In this document: piece after piece, positions 31,513-43,300 of the stretch
Layout: each line of letters begins with the position of its first letter
Position numbering within the stretch: the stretch's first letter is position 1
Assembly: GCF_000771875.1 (NCBI RefSeq)
Contig: NZ_JPXX01000007.1
Location: 27,260-91,259, forward strand
Direction of reading: 5' to 3'
DNA length: 64,000 bases
DNA from: Gallibacterium genomosp. 1
GTDB lineage: Bacteria; Pseudomonadota; Gammaproteobacteria; Enterobacterales; Pasteurellaceae
Notes under the pieces: model-generated
Seen by the model: only the letters and a program-made list of their open reading frames with translations
Databases searched by the model: none
What the model was told of the DNA's origin: nothing
Position numbers and translations under genes: made by a program

Positions 31513-31643
31513 CCTAAAATTGATATTGGTAAACTTTTTTTGAAATTTTATTAATTTTTTTAAAATTTCTGTTGCGATCTTTTACGCTTTCATTATGATT
31601 ACCCCAGTTTAGTTATCTTTCCAACAATTTTTATGAGGTTTTT

Positions 31644-32972
31644 ATGCTATATGCTGAATTTATTCTGTTGCTGTTCTTCCTCTATGTCGGCAGCCGTTTT
31701 GGTGGCGTCGGGCTAGGAGTCGTTTCCGGTATCGGTCTTTTAGTCGAAGTCTTTATTCTACGTATGCCGCCGTCTTCCCCGCCAATTGATGTAATGTTAA
31801 TTATTATAGCTGTTGTAACCTGTGCTTCCGTGCTTGAAGCCGCCGGCGGTTTAAAATATATGTTACAGATTGCGGAACGTATTCTTCGCAGTAATCCTAA
31901 ACGTGTAACTATTCTTGGTCCAATGGTTACCTATTTTATGACAGTGATTTTGGGAACGGGGCACGCTGTTTATACTATTATGCCGATTATAGGCGATATT
32001 GCCTTGAAAAACGGAATCCGTCCGGAACGTCCTATGGCAGCGGCATCCGTTTCTTCACAAATTGGAATTACCGCCAGCCCAATTTCCGCAGCAGTAGTTT
32101 ACTATTTAGGGCAAATCTCAGAACTCCCAGGATTCTCTCACATTACATTATTAACCATCGTATCTATCACTATCCCAGCAACTTTTTGTGGAGTGTTGGC
32201 ACTTTCACTTTATAGCTTACGCCGTGGTAAAGAGTTAAAAGATGATCCAGAATATCAACGTCGTTTGCAAGATCCAGAATGGAGAAAATTAATTCAAAGT
32301 ACTACCAGTACCAGTTTAAATGAAACATTGCCGGCTTCAGCAAAAAATTCCGTATTGTTATTCCTTTTTGCCTTAGTTTGTATCGTAATCGTGGCAATGA
32401 TTCCAGCAATCCGTACTATCGGAGAATCAAAAGCGATTTCAATGGGTGTCATCATTCAAATGATGATGCTAGCTTTCGCCGGTGTAATTCTGCTTCTAAC
32501 TAAAACTGATCCTAAGAAAGTACCAAACGGCGTAGTGTTTAAATCAGGTATGGTAGCAGCAATTGCTATTTATGGTATCGCGTGGATGAGTGACACCTAT
32601 TTCACTTATGCAATGCCTTCTTTCAAAGCCGGTATCACCGAAATGATTCAGGCTTATCCGTGGACATTCGCATTTGCACTCTTCGCTGTATCCGTTGTTA
32701 TCAACAGCCAAGCTGCAACCGGAAGAATGTTATTACCGGTAGGTATCGCCATGGGATTGCCAGCTCCGTTATTGGTGGGTTTACTTCCTGCAACCTATGG
32801 TTACTTCTTTATCCCTAACTACCCATCAGACATCGCAACCGTCAATTTTGACGTATCCGGTACAACCAAAATCGGTAAATACTATTTCAACCACAGCTTT
32901 ATGATGCCGGGTCTAATCGGTGTAGTTGTCGGATGTGTGGTTGGTATCAGTTTAGCCAATGTATTGATGTAA
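31644..32972 (+). CDS. dcuB: Anaerobic C4-dicarboxylate transporter DcuA/DcuB family
   Basis: A 442-residue polytopic membrane protein. It aligns along its full length with E. coli DcuB (PPVDVMLVIIAVV, GTGHVVYTI, NIRPERPMAA, SQAA, YPSDLA-type motifs all visible). It exchanges fumarate for succinate during fumarate respiration. DcuB is chosen over DcuA from these motifs; the distinction is moderate. GAGG precedes the ATG. The 131-nt upstream region has two runs of seven T but no convincing FNR box. Confidence 0.85.
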   Translation: MLYAEFILLLFFLYVGSRFGGVGLGVVSGIGLLVEVFILRMPPSSPPIDVMLIIIAVVTCASVLEAAGGLKYMLQIAERILRSNPKRVTILGPMVTYFMTVILGTGHAVYTIMPIIGDIALKNGIRPERPMAAASVSSQIGITASPISAAVVYYLGQISELPGFSHITLLTIVSITIPATFCGVLALSLYSLRRGKELKDDPEYQRRLQDPEWRKLIQSTTSTSLNETLPASAKNSVLLFLFALVCIVIVAMIPAIRTIGESKAISMGVIIQMMMLAFAGVILLLTKTDPKKVPNGVVFKSGMVAAIAIYGIAWMSDTYFTYAMPSFKAGITEMIQAYPWTFAFALFAVSVVINSQAATGRMLLPVGIAMGLPAPLLVGLLPATYGYFFIPNYPSDIATVNFDVSGTTKIGKYYFNHSFMMPGLIGVVVGCVVGISLANVLM

Positions 32973-32992
32973 TTCTTCTCTTCTACAAAAAT

Positions 32993-33023
32993 AACAAGAC
33001 CGCTCTAAGGCGGTCTTGTTTCG
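32993..33023 (+). terminator. Terminator between convergent dcuB and yciI
   Basis: AACAAGACCGC (32993-33003) and GCGGTCTTGTT (33010-33020) form a perfect 11-bp stem with a 6-nt loop. The T tail is short in the dcuB direction. Confidence 0.8.
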
Positions 33024-33065
33024 TCTAGCTGTTAAACAATTAAATTTTGTAAAATACAAAAATCA

Positions 33066-33362
33066 TTAGAACACTTTCTTAAAAGGTTTTACGATCACAT
33101 CACCGTAAACACCTGCCTCTACATAAGGATCTTGTGCCGCCCAATTTTGTGCTTCTGCCAAAGAAGAAAATTCAGCAATAACTGTTGAACCAGTAAATCC
33201 GGCTGTCCCCGGATTTTCATCATCAATTGCTGGGTTCGGGCCAGCAGTTAATAAACGTCCTTGTTGTTGCAATGCAGATAAACGAGCGAGATGTTTTTCA
33301 CGCACTGCTAAACGTTGTTCTAAAGTGTCGGGTAAATCTTGGGCAAAAATCACATAGTACAT
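33066..33362 (-). CDS. yciI: YciI family protein
   Basis: A 98-residue ferredoxin-like fold protein with the conserved pair H24 (REKHLARL) and Asp in DPYVEAGVY. Its role in the cell is unknown. It is last in the yciC-yciB-yciA-yciI operon, 2 nt after yciA, the same order as in H. influenzae. Confidence 0.9.
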   Translation of the reverse strand: MYYVIFAQDLPDTLEQRLAVREKHLARLSALQQQGRLLTAGPNPAIDDENPGTAGFTGSTVIAEFSSLAEAQNWAAQDPYVEAGVYGDVIVKPFKKVF

Positions 33363-33364
33363 AA

Positions 33365-33820
33365 TTACTCCTTATCTTGATGTTGTTTAATCATTTGCAA
33401 TGCCTGTTCCAATTCTACGTTATTTTCTTTCGGAATAGGATAAGGCTTGCCGTATTCATCTATTGCAACATAAGTGAATACAGCTTCAGTTACTAAATCA
33501 CGCTTGGAAACAAAATCTCGAAATGCGTGTTTTACCCACACCTCCACTTCTATTTGCAACGAAGTATTACCAACTCGAGTACAGCGTCCGTAACAACATA
33601 CAATATCACCAACCGACACCGGCTTATGAAATGTAATGTTATTAACGTGTACAGTAACCACACGCCGATGTGCAATTTCATTAGCTAAAATCGCACCACC
33701 AATATCCATTTGCGACATAATCCAACCGCCGAAAATATCACCGTTGGCGTTGGTGTCAGAAGGCATTGCCAATGTTCTTAACAACAAAGTGCCACTTGGC
33801 ACACGCTCTGTCGTACTCAT
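33365..33820 (-). CDS. yciA: Acyl-CoA thioesterase YciA
   Basis: A 151-residue hot-dog thioesterase with the family helix motif [16 protein letters not shown] carrying the catalytic Asp. It hydrolyses a broad range of acyl-CoAs and has been linked to membrane lipid turnover. It overlaps yciB by 4 nt. Confidence 0.93.
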   Translation of the reverse strand: MSTTERVPSGTLLLRTLAMPSDTNANGDIFGGWIMSQMDIGGAILANEIAHRRVVTVHVNNITFHKPVSVGDIVCCYGRCTRVGNTSLQIEVEVWVKHAFRDFVSKRDLVTEAVFTYVAIDEYGKPYPIPKENNVELEQALQMIKQHQDKE

Positions 33821-34365
33821 TTTTCATCCCTATTTTTTTGTTGTGCAAGATGCGGATAAATATAAACACCGGTTAATAGTGATGCTGCCAAAGTCAAACC
33901 AAAAAAGCCGAAAGATTTAAAATCCACCCAGATATCATCTGATAAAAACAGACTGACATAAATATTAATCAACATACATATAATAAAGAAAACTCCCCAT
34001 CCTAAATTGAGGTTTTCCCATACTTTCTGTGGCAGTTCAATTTCCTTGCCTAGCATACTTTTTATCAATAATTTCTTAAAGCCAAACTGGCTAATTAATA
34101 AAATCAAAGCAAATAATGCATAAACAATAGTGACTTTCCATTTCAAAAATTCAAGATCATTAAAATAGGCTGTCAAACTACCGAAAAAGATGATAGCTAT
34201 TGCCATAATCCATTGTGATTTCTCAATTTTGCCGTATTTGATTTTCAAAATCGCAAATTGAATCATTGTGGCGATAATTAAGGTAATTGCCGCCTCACGC
34301 ACGCCAAAAAATTTATAAACGGCAAAAAAGAGAATAAGTGGAATAAATTCTAATAGTTGTTTCAT
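33817..34365 (-). CDS. yciB: Inner-membrane septation protein A (YciB/IspZ)
   Basis: A 182-residue protein with about five membrane helices, starting [21 protein letters not shown] as in E. coli YciB. The family influences cell-envelope integrity and division. It overlaps its neighbours by 4 nt on both sides, so translation is coupled through the yciC-yciB-yciA series. Confidence 0.92.
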   Translation of the reverse strand: MKQLLEFIPLILFFAVYKFFGVREAAITLIIATMIQFAILKIKYGKIEKSQWIMAIAIIFFGSLTAYFNDLEFLKWKVTIVYALFALILLISQFGFKKLLIKSMLGKEIELPQKVWENLNLGWGVFFIICMLINIYVSLFLSDDIWVDFKSFGFFGLTLAASLLTGVYIYPHLAQQKNRDEK

Positions 34366-35102
34366 AATGATACTTTTTTCATAAACACACGATAAAAACG
34401 ATAAGCAAAAATAAGCGAAAACAGATTAATAAAAGCAGTGAGAATGGTTGAAACCACCACTAAATTTTTGCCTAACAATAAAATTAATTGATTGCTAACC
34501 ATCATAGGTAGCACATAAACCAAAAAAAGATAACCTAGAATAGCTTTCCATTGACGACGTTGATTAATTAATTGATACAATTTACCTAAGCCCTGCTTTT
34601 CCGGTTCCAATAAATAGGCAAACGGCAACAGTGCTACTTTAGTTAAAAAATAACCACTGATAACAAATGAAACAATAGCACTGATCACTAATGTAGTTAC
34701 ATCATTTGAAATGGTTAAAGCACTCAACCCCATAAACATTGGGAAAAAAGCCAGCAACAAAATAATATTATAGCCGGCAAAACCAAATACTTTTTTTAAC
34801 GCTTCCCCCAAATAAAGGAACATATCGTTGATACGATTCGTTAAAATTTGATCGACTGTCAAAATAAACCAAACCGTAAACAACAACGTTAAAAACAAAT
34901 TGATGAATGCGGCAAAAACAAGTGGTGACGGAATTAATGTCGGAGTAGACAATAATTTTTCTAAACCACCGTATGAATTCACTATAAGTTGAAACACCAA
35001 TGAGTTTAAGGCAAATAAAACGATAAAAGTGATCACAATCGGATAGCGATTGCGAACAAAATAACCACTTTCTTGGAAAATACGAAAAAAGTTGATAGGC
35101 AT
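34362..35102 (-). CDS. yciC: YciC (UPF0259) inner-membrane protein
   Basis: A 246-residue protein with six predicted membrane segments. It has the expected neighbour order and the N-terminal [14 protein letters not shown] segment seen in YciC proteins. The function is unknown. It heads the leftward yci operon and is divergent from dsbD across 120 nt. Confidence 0.85.
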   Translation of the reverse strand: MPINFFRIFQESGYFVRNRYPIVITFIVLFALNSLVFQLIVNSYGGLEKLLSTPTLIPSPLVFAAFINLFLTLLFTVWFILTVDQILTNRINDMFLYLGEALKKVFGFAGYNIILLLAFFPMFMGLSALTISNDVTTLVISAIVSFVISGYFLTKVALLPFAYLLEPEKQGLGKLYQLINQRRQWKAILGYLFLVYVLPMMVSNQLILLLGKNLVVVSTILTAFINLFSLIFAYRFYRVFMKKVSL

Positions 35103-35222
35103 TGTTTCCTCTGTCTATTACATAAGTCAAAACAGCAAGAGTATAGCAACTTCAAGTAAGAAATTCAGCATAAGTATGCTAAACTTCGTGTCTTTAATAT
35201 TTTAATGTGTGATAGCTGACTT

Positions 35223-36938
35223 ATGATTAAAAAATATTGGCAATTTTTTTGTATCATTTTCCTTGTTAACCTATTTTCTAGTGCTTATGCAGGTCTATTT
35301 GATAAAAAAGCGGAATTTCTTACTGTCGAACAAGCATTTCCATTTTCAGTACAGGCACAAGCACAACAAATCATCCTACATTGGGAGATTCAACCCAATT
35401 ATTATCTCTATAAACATACAATTCAGGTTAAAGGTGAAAATATTGCATTTACACAGCAAATTGAACCAATTGTAGAAAAAAGTCATCAAGATCCCTATTT
35501 CGGTAATACACAAGTCTATGAACAGGGCTTAGAAATCAAATTGTTACCAAAACAAGGTATTTTCCACGCAGAAGGCAGTTTAGAAGTGAGCTATCAAGGG
35601 TGTACCGCAGGTTTATGTTATCCACCACAAACACGACAAATACAGCTTACAGAGCTATTAAACCACGATACATTAAACACAAATACGACAAATAATCAGG
35701 AAACATCTCTCACTCAACAGTTATTCCAAAGCAAATATGCTGCATTTTGGTTTTTTCTACTCGGTATAGGTTTAGCCTTCACCCCTTGTGTATTGCCTAT
35801 GCTGCCTTTACTATCAGCATTGGTAATTGGGCAAAAACAACGTGCTAATACAGCTAAAGCACTATTACTCAGTTTTGTATATGTTCAAGGAATGGCGTTC
35901 ACTTATGCATTATTAGGATTAGCTGTCGCTGCTGTCGGGCTTTCCTTACAAGCGTGGTTGCAAAGCCCTTATGTATTGGCTTTCTTTGCGCTTTTATTTA
36001 TTCTACTTGCCTGCTCTATGTTCGGTTTATTTAATTTACAAATCCCCTCTAGCTGGCAAACTAAATTGAATGCATTAAGTCAAAAACAATCTGCTGGTAT
36101 TTATGGTGGCGTATTTATAATGGGTGCTATTGCTGGTTTAATTGCTTCACCCTGCACATCTGCGCCGCTTTCAGCAGCGCTGCTTTATGTCACACAGTCC
36201 GGTGATCTACTGACCGGTGCATTAACACTCTATTTATTAGCCTTAGGAATGGGCGTACCATTAATTGCAATTACCATCTTCGGCAATAAAATTCTACCTA
36301 AGTCCGGCGCTTGGCTAGAAAATGTGAAAGTTGCCTTCGGTTTTGTACTGCTAGCATTGCCGATTATTCTGCTTTCCCGTATTTTACCGACTTATTGGGA
36401 ACAGATTTTGTGGTCATTATTGGGTATCTCTTCTTTTAGTTGGTTTATTACTATCGTTGGTAAAAAACATCGTTTTTGGCAGCTTTTTGCTCTTATCGGC
36501 ATTGTTTTATCTACCACTCCGCTTTACTTCAGTTGGCAACAATATTGGCAAAATAGCAATGGTAGTAATAGCGATAAAACCTTTATCACTGTAACTTCAC
36601 TTAATCAATTACAACAACAATTGCAACAAAATCCTCATCAAATCGCAATGGTTGATCTTTATGCTGACTGGTGTGTTGCTTGTAAAGAGTTTGAACATAA
36701 AACCTTTAATCAGCCACAAGTACAACAAAAGTTGTCTCAAATTTTATTAATTCGAGTCGATATGACAAAAAATAGTGTAGAAAATCAGATATTAAGTAAG
36801 AAATATAATGTGCTAGGCTTACCAACTATTCTCTTTTTTGATCAACAGGGAAATGAAATTGCCAATAGCCGTATTACCGGCTTTTTAGAAGCACAACCAT
36901 TTTTAGACTGGCTGAAAAAAATTCAAGGAAAACAGTAA
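35223..36938 (+). CDS. dsbD: DsbD thiol:disulfide interchange protein
   Basis: A 571-residue protein: signal peptide (about 1-23), N-terminal periplasmic domain with C127/C132, eight-helix membrane domain with the electron-relay cysteines C189 (TPCVLP) and C311 (SPCTSAP), and C-terminal thioredoxin domain with C484-V-A-C487. It passes cytoplasmic thioredoxin electrons to periplasmic partners including DsbC, also encoded in this window. Confidence 0.95.
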   Translation: MIKKYWQFFCIIFLVNLFSSAYAGLFDKKAEFLTVEQAFPFSVQAQAQQIILHWEIQPNYYLYKHTIQVKGENIAFTQQIEPIVEKSHQDPYFGNTQVYEQGLEIKLLPKQGIFHAEGSLEVSYQGCTAGLCYPPQTRQIQLTELLNHDTLNTNTTNNQETSLTQQLFQSKYAAFWFFLLGIGLAFTPCVLPMLPLLSALVIGQKQRANTAKALLLSFVYVQGMAFTYALLGLAVAAVGLSLQAWLQSPYVLAFFALLFILLACSMFGLFNLQIPSSWQTKLNALSQKQSAGIYGGVFIMGAIAGLIASPCTSAPLSAALLYVTQSGDLLTGALTLYLLALGMGVPLIAITIFGNKILPKSGAWLENVKVAFGFVLLALPIILLSRILPTYWEQILWSLLGISSFSWFITIVGKKHRFWQLFALIGIVLSTTPLYFSWQQYWQNSNGSNSDKTFITVTSLNQLQQQLQQNPHQIAMVDLYADWCVACKEFEHKTFNQPQVQQKLSQILLIRVDMTKNSVENQILSKKYNVLGLPTILFFDQQGNEIANSRITGFLEAQPFLDWLKKIQGKQ

Positions 36939-37380
36939 TATTTTTTCCAAATTGTTCATAGTAAAAAACAGGATAGTAAATTTTCATATTAGAATATTAA
37001 GAATAAGTTCTCATCTACCGGAAAATTTATAGGAAAAGTAAGCTAAATGACTGCTGTAAATAGTTTAAACTTATTTTTGTATTAGAAAACTATTTAAAAG
37101 TACTGATTTTCTTATTTAAATTTTTACATACCTATTTCATCAATAGCCATTTCATAATAAACATAACTAAAATGAGTTATATCTATATTTCATTTATGTC
37201 TATAAAATCCCCGACATTTTTGTACAATATTTGAGTAACATTCAGATTTTTTGAAATATTTCGTTTTTGTATTAATCACATTTTTCGTAAGAAACGGATT
37301 TTTTACAAGAAACAAAAACAGTCAAAATTGTGCTGTTTTTCATTTGAAGAATAGCAATTAGGAATTTATGAGGCATTGCA
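36939..37380. other. AT-rich intergenic region upstream of the adhesin
   Basis: 442 nt with no credible reading frame on either strand. It must hold the adhesin promoter, but no clear -35/-10 pair stands out; TATAAAAT at 37201 and TACAAT near 37223 are only candidates. The only clear structure is the hairpin at 37314-37340. Confidence 0.6.
37314..37340 (+). terminator. Terminator-like hairpin in the adhesin leader
   Basis: AAAAACAG (37314-37321) pairs with CTGTTTTT (37333-37340), ending in five T residues, 40 nt before the adhesin ATG. It could attenuate transcription of the gene or insulate it from upstream readthrough. Confidence 0.4.
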
Positions 37381-40300
37381 ATGAACAAAGTTTATAAAAT
37401 TATTTTTGACCCGATTTTAGGCTTATTTAAAGTGGTTTCAGAATTAGCAAAAGGGAAAGGAAAAGCAAATAAAGGGAAGAAATTAACTACACTTGTAATC
37501 TTAACATCTTTATCTTCTGTTGCTGTAGCAGCTGATTATTACGCAGTAGGGGGGGGGGGAAAAAAGAGATAGAATTAATGGTGCAATTGTTATTGGTGCA
37601 GGAGATACAAAACCTGTTTCTGTTGCATATGTAGGTAAAGATGGCACAGATTCTGCTGGAAATAATGGTACTGTAATTGGGCGAACGGCTATAGGCTGGA
37701 GTACGGGAGATACCGCTTATGGGGCATTCAGCAATGCGAAAGGAAGTTCAGTTTTAAATTCCAGTTTTGGCTTGACTGACTCTTTTGACACTCTTTATAG
37801 CAGAGAGTCTGAGACTAAAGTATTCAATCTCGACACTAGTTCTAACAAACTAAGTTCTAATAAAGGCGGCGATAATGTTGCTTTAGGTTTTAAATCTTCT
37901 GCTTTTGGTTTGCAATCTGTTTCTCTAGGAATGAAGAGCATTGCCAGTGGCAAAAATGCATTATCCGTGGGAACAGGTTCTGTTGCCCGTGATAGCTACA
38001 GCGTTGCCATTGGTAGCGAATCAAAAGGAATGGGTGAAGCCTCTGTGGCAATGGGAACATTCTCCAATGCTTTAGGGAATTACCAACTAGATTTCACGAA
38101 ATTTAATGATATTAATTCGGATGGGCATAGCACGATAACTCAGCCTGAACAAATTTATAGTGACAGCACACTTAAAGATAATTCATCAAAATATCAATTG
38201 ATTACCTCAACGCTTAGAACGGGAGATAAAGGTTCAACCACAATGGAAAGTAAAATTACTGCCCAAAACACATCTTCTAATAAAGAAGACGCAGCATTGG
38301 GGGTAAAAACTATTGCATTGGGGGATCGTTCTGCTTCTATCGGGGTAAAAACCGTGGCTAACGGCACGGCTGCTTTGGCTGTAGGCACAGAATCTGTGGC
38401 AAGAACAGACTATACCATTGCTCAAGGTTATCAAGCTAAAGCTTGGGAAGAAGGGGCGATTGCAATTGGTAAAGAAGCCAAAGCGAATGCACGAAATGCC
38501 ATTGTGTTAGGTAACAGTTCTTCAAATCAATCACAAAATGCCATTGTGTTAGGTAACAGTTCTTCAAATCAATCACAAAATGCAGTGGTAATTGGTAACA
38601 ATATCACTTTAGCATCTGGCAATAACAGTTCAGTTGTTATCGGTCATCAATCCACCGTTGCAACCGGCGACAAAACGCGTGGCACAACTCCTTATACTTC
38701 AGAGACAATTGTCGAATTAGCCTTTGGTAGCTTTTCTGGTGGTAGTCCAACAAGCGTATTTAGCATTGGAGCAGCAGAGGGCAGAACGTTACAACATGTT
38801 GCCGCAGGTAAATTAAGTGCCGATTCAATGGATGCCGTTAATGGTTCACAACTTTATCGCACTAATCTTGCATTAGGTAATTTAGCCAAAACGCTTGTCG
38901 ACAATTTAGGTGATAATGCGGCAGTTGTTACAACAAATGGCAATAAATTAGGCCAACTAACTTTTTCTAATATTGGAGGGACAGGGGAAAGCACTGTACA
39001 TAACGCAATCCAGAAAATTGCAAATAGTACAGTAACTCTAGAAAGCGATAATGGTTTGACGAAAGCACAAAATCGTCAAACCAATTCTAGTTTTGGTATT
39101 AAGGGGGCTACTAATGGTGGAATCACCACCACTGTTTTTGGAAATGATGTGCTAATTTCCCTTGATCAAACAACCAAAGATACTTTAGCTAAAGTAGATC
39201 AAATGGAAACTAAGGTAACTCAGCTTTCATCAGGTAAAGCAGATACTGAGTTGAGTAATCTTACCAATGCGGGTAAAAGTGTTATTACAGGGTTAGTGGA
39301 TGTAAAAAGCAGTTCAACAGCTTTAACGGTAAGTTCACAAACAGATCAGACAAGTCAAAAGAAAACCTTCAATCTCGCTTTAAATGAAGATGGTATAAAA
39401 GAGCTTGCTGGCACAAAAACACTAGCAAATGATATTAGTACAGCAAAAACAGAAGCTATTAAGGATGCAAAATCTTACACTGATGGAAAACTAGGCAACA
39501 CATCATTAACAGCCGTCAATGGGAATAACAATACTGCACCAACTACCATCACTCAAGCTATTAGCCAGATTACAAATGCAGTAAATTCTGGTTGGGAAAT
39601 TCAACAAGGCAGCACAAAGAAAGGGGATATTGGTGCAGGCAAAAAAGTAAACTTTGCTAATGGAGATCTAACTACAGCAAGTGTGGTAATGTCTGCTGAT
39701 AATAATACAGCAACAGTAAAATTTAATGTACAAACCACAGACTTAGACAATGATAAAACCACAGGTGCTGTTTCCGTAACAGAAGAAAATAAAAATAAAT
39801 TGGTGTCTGCGGGCGATATTGCTAAAGCCATTAACAAGGCTACCAGTAGCCTAAGTTCTTCTTTGGCATTCAGAGGGGATAATAATCCTACTGTGGGAGT
39901 CGATGTAGCAAATGATACTAATACTAAAGTTGATTTAAAAAAACAAGCTCTTAAAGTGTTAGGCACTAAAGGGCAAATTAAAACAAATGCAACATCTGAT
40001 GGCCTAACAATCTCCTTAGATTCAACAATTACAGATACATTAACAAATCTTGAAAATTCACTTGGTAACACTAGCCTAACCACAACAATTAACGGGAATA
40101 ACGCTGCACCTAGTTCAATCAGCGAAGCAGTTAATCAACTAACTACCGCAGTGAACGCAGGGTGGAAACTAAAAGAAAATGGTAATGAAAAAGGTGGTGT
40201 TGGAGCAACTGAGGCAGTAGATTTTGTTAATGGAAACAATACTACTGCTACAGTTACAGCTAAAACAGAAAGTAAATCTGCTACAGTAACTTTTAATGTA

Positions 40301-43300
40301 AATACTACTACATTAACAAATGAAACAAATTCAGGAAAAATTGTTACACCAACTAATGGTGAAGAAAATAAATTTGTTACTGCTGGAAATCTTGCATCAG
40401 TAGTAAATAATGCGGTTGATCCTAGTAAATTAGCGGCTAATGTAAAACTGAGTTATACCTCAACAAATAGCACATCAACAGCGACTCCAGCAAAACAAGT
40501 CTCTTTATCAGATGGACTGAATTTTAAATCGCTAAATAATAATTTAACTATTACAGCAAAAGATGATGGTGTAGTTGAATTTCAAGCAAAAGATTGGACA
40601 AGTGATATTACTACAGCGAAAGAGGCAGCAGTTACTGAAGCGAAAACTTATACTGATACGCAAATCTCTGGTTTAAGCTCAAGCTTGAAGTTTACTGGGG
40701 ATACGAATGTTCCAGAAAATCTTAAAGATCCAAATGCACCAAGTGTTGATTTGAAAAACCAAGCACTTGCCGTGAATGGGACTTCAGGTTATGTTACTAC
40801 AAAAGCAGAAGGAAAAACCTTAACCATTGATTTAGATAGCGGTTTAAAAGGGAAATTAAAAAATTTACCTGATAATGTTAAGAAAGGTTTACAAGATATC
40901 AATGACAAAATTGGTACAGCACCACCTACTACAGTAGATGCAAAAACTTCACCAACCTCATCTGATGGACTAAATGGAAAAAGCCTAACAGAACAAACTC
41001 ATGCTTTACGAGATGGTTTAGCAGGTAATGTGGTTTATACAAACCAAAAGGGTGAGCGTTTAGTAAAAGGTTCTGATGGTGAATATTATCCAGCGGGAAC
41101 ACCAATGGGCGAGAATGGATTACCACAAGATACTAATGTTCAACCAGTGGATAAATCTACCATTGTGGCTACAACAGTAAACCCAGATGGCTCAACCAAA
41201 AATCCAATTCAAATGGGCAATGTGAAAAGTGGCTTAGGGTTGGATGAAACAGCGACACCGATTGCAGCTAAACAAGCGAAAGAAGCGATTGCAGGTGCGG
41301 ATGGGCAATCTGGATTATTGGCAATGAAAGGGGCTAATAGCCTCAATAAAGTGGCAACCGTTGGTGATTTACAAGCTCTTGCTCAAGCAGGTATTGATTT
41401 CTTGGGTAATGGAGGAGATGCAATCCATAAAACTTTAGGTTCAACATTAAATATAGAGGGTAAGTCTAAAGTAACTTATAACGATGATAATAAAGCTCAT
41501 TATAGTGCAGATAACTTGATTACCCATAGTGATGGTGACACATTACGCATTGAAATGTTGAAAACCCCAACTTTTGAGGGCGTGAAACTAGCAGCAAATG
41601 AAGGAACACCAATTAGCTTAACACCAAGCAAAGATGGTTCTTCTTTAACCTTGAGTAAACCAGGCGATGATGGTTCATCAACAATGCCTGTTGAATTGAA
41701 AGGCATTGCAGCGGGAACAACAGAGAATTCTGCGATTAATAAAGGCCAATTAGATGAACTGAAAAATCAATTAGGTTTATCGGATACACCAGAAGTATCT
41801 CCAACGGAAAGCCCAGCAGGAAAAGATGGCTTAGACGGCAAAACCTTAACCGAAAAAACCAATGCCTTGCGTGATGGTCTAGCGGGCAATGTGGTTTATA
41901 CCGATCCAAATGGTAACCGCTTGGTTAAAGGTTCTGATGGCAAATATTATGTTGCTGAAGAAGTGGGTAATAAAGTACAAGGACCTGATGATAAATGGTA
42001 TCCAGAGGGAACAACATTTAAAGATGGCAAGCCTATTGACAAAGAGGGTTCTCAAGTTGCCGCTTTGACTGATGCGGATACACCAAAAGAAGTGGCTAAA
42101 GATAGCATTGTTTCAACAGCAGTGAATCCAGATGGTAGCACAGAAAAGCCAATTCAAATGGGCAATGTGAAAAGTGGTTTAGGGTTGGATGAAACAGCGA
42201 CACCGATTACAGCTAAAAAAGCGAAAGAAGCGATTGCAGGTGCGGATGGGCAATCTGGATTATTGGCAATGAAAGGGGCTAATAGCCTCAATAAAGTGGC
42301 AACCGTTGGTGATTTACAAGCCTTAGCTCAAGCAGGATTGGATTTTAATGGAAATAATACTGATGCGGTTGTTCACCGTCCACTTGGTACGAAATTAGAG
42401 ATTGTTGGCGATAACTCAGCGACTGATTTTACAAGTGCGGTCGGAAATATCAATGTTTTTGGCGACCCAACGAATAACAAACTAGTGATTCAGTTAAGCA
42501 AGGTGCTGACGAATATCACGAGTATCGGCGGTGGCGTCAAAGATTCGGTAGCAGATAAAACATCGACAAATCCAGAAGCTCAAAAGGCACAATTAACCTT
42601 TAAGGATGATGATCTTGCATTAAATAATAAAACCTTATCTGGTGTGAAAAGTGCAATTAAACCTGCAACAGGAACAAAAGATAAAACAATGTTAGATCAC
42701 CTTAAAGATGCAGCAAAAAATAAAGGCTCTAGTGTTGTGAATGTGGAAGATCTTGCTGAGGTTACCACTGCGTTAGAAACTAAATTAGAAACTGAATTGA
42801 CTAATAAAGGCTTATCTTTTGGTGGCGACAGTGGTGATAAGGTTTCTCGCAAATTAGGTGAACAACTGGATGTGAAAGGCGGGGTAACTGATCCAGCGAA
42901 ATTAACCGATGATAATATTGGTGTGGTTACTGCTCCTGGTAACAATGCGTTAATAGTGAAATTGGCGAAAAAGATTTCAAATATTTCTTCTATTACAACA
43001 GAAACGAAAGATGGGCAAAGTGCTACCTTTAATTCTGAAGGGATAAAAATTACAGGTTCTGATAATAAAAATGGACAAAGTGCGAGCTATGGTTTAGGCG
43101 GCACAACGCTTACGAATGGAGAAAATAAAGCGGAACTTAAGCCAGAATCTCTGACCTTTAGTGATGTGACAAATCCTAACGGGGCTAAGTCTTCACTGAG
43201 TAAAGATAGTTTGAGTTTTACTAAAAAAGATGGCTCAAACGGTATCAGTGTTAATGGTAAAGATGGCACTATTTCAAACTTGGCTGAGCGCACCCTAGTA

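Noticed and set aside
37560..37566. A AAAAAG slippery heptamer in the correct phase directly after the G tract, suggesting programmed -1 frameshifting could rescue the adhesin.
   Set aside because: With 11 G a -1 shift enters the third frame, which stops soon after; the passenger frame needs +1 (or loss of one G). The heptamer is therefore not a route to full-length protein at this tract length.
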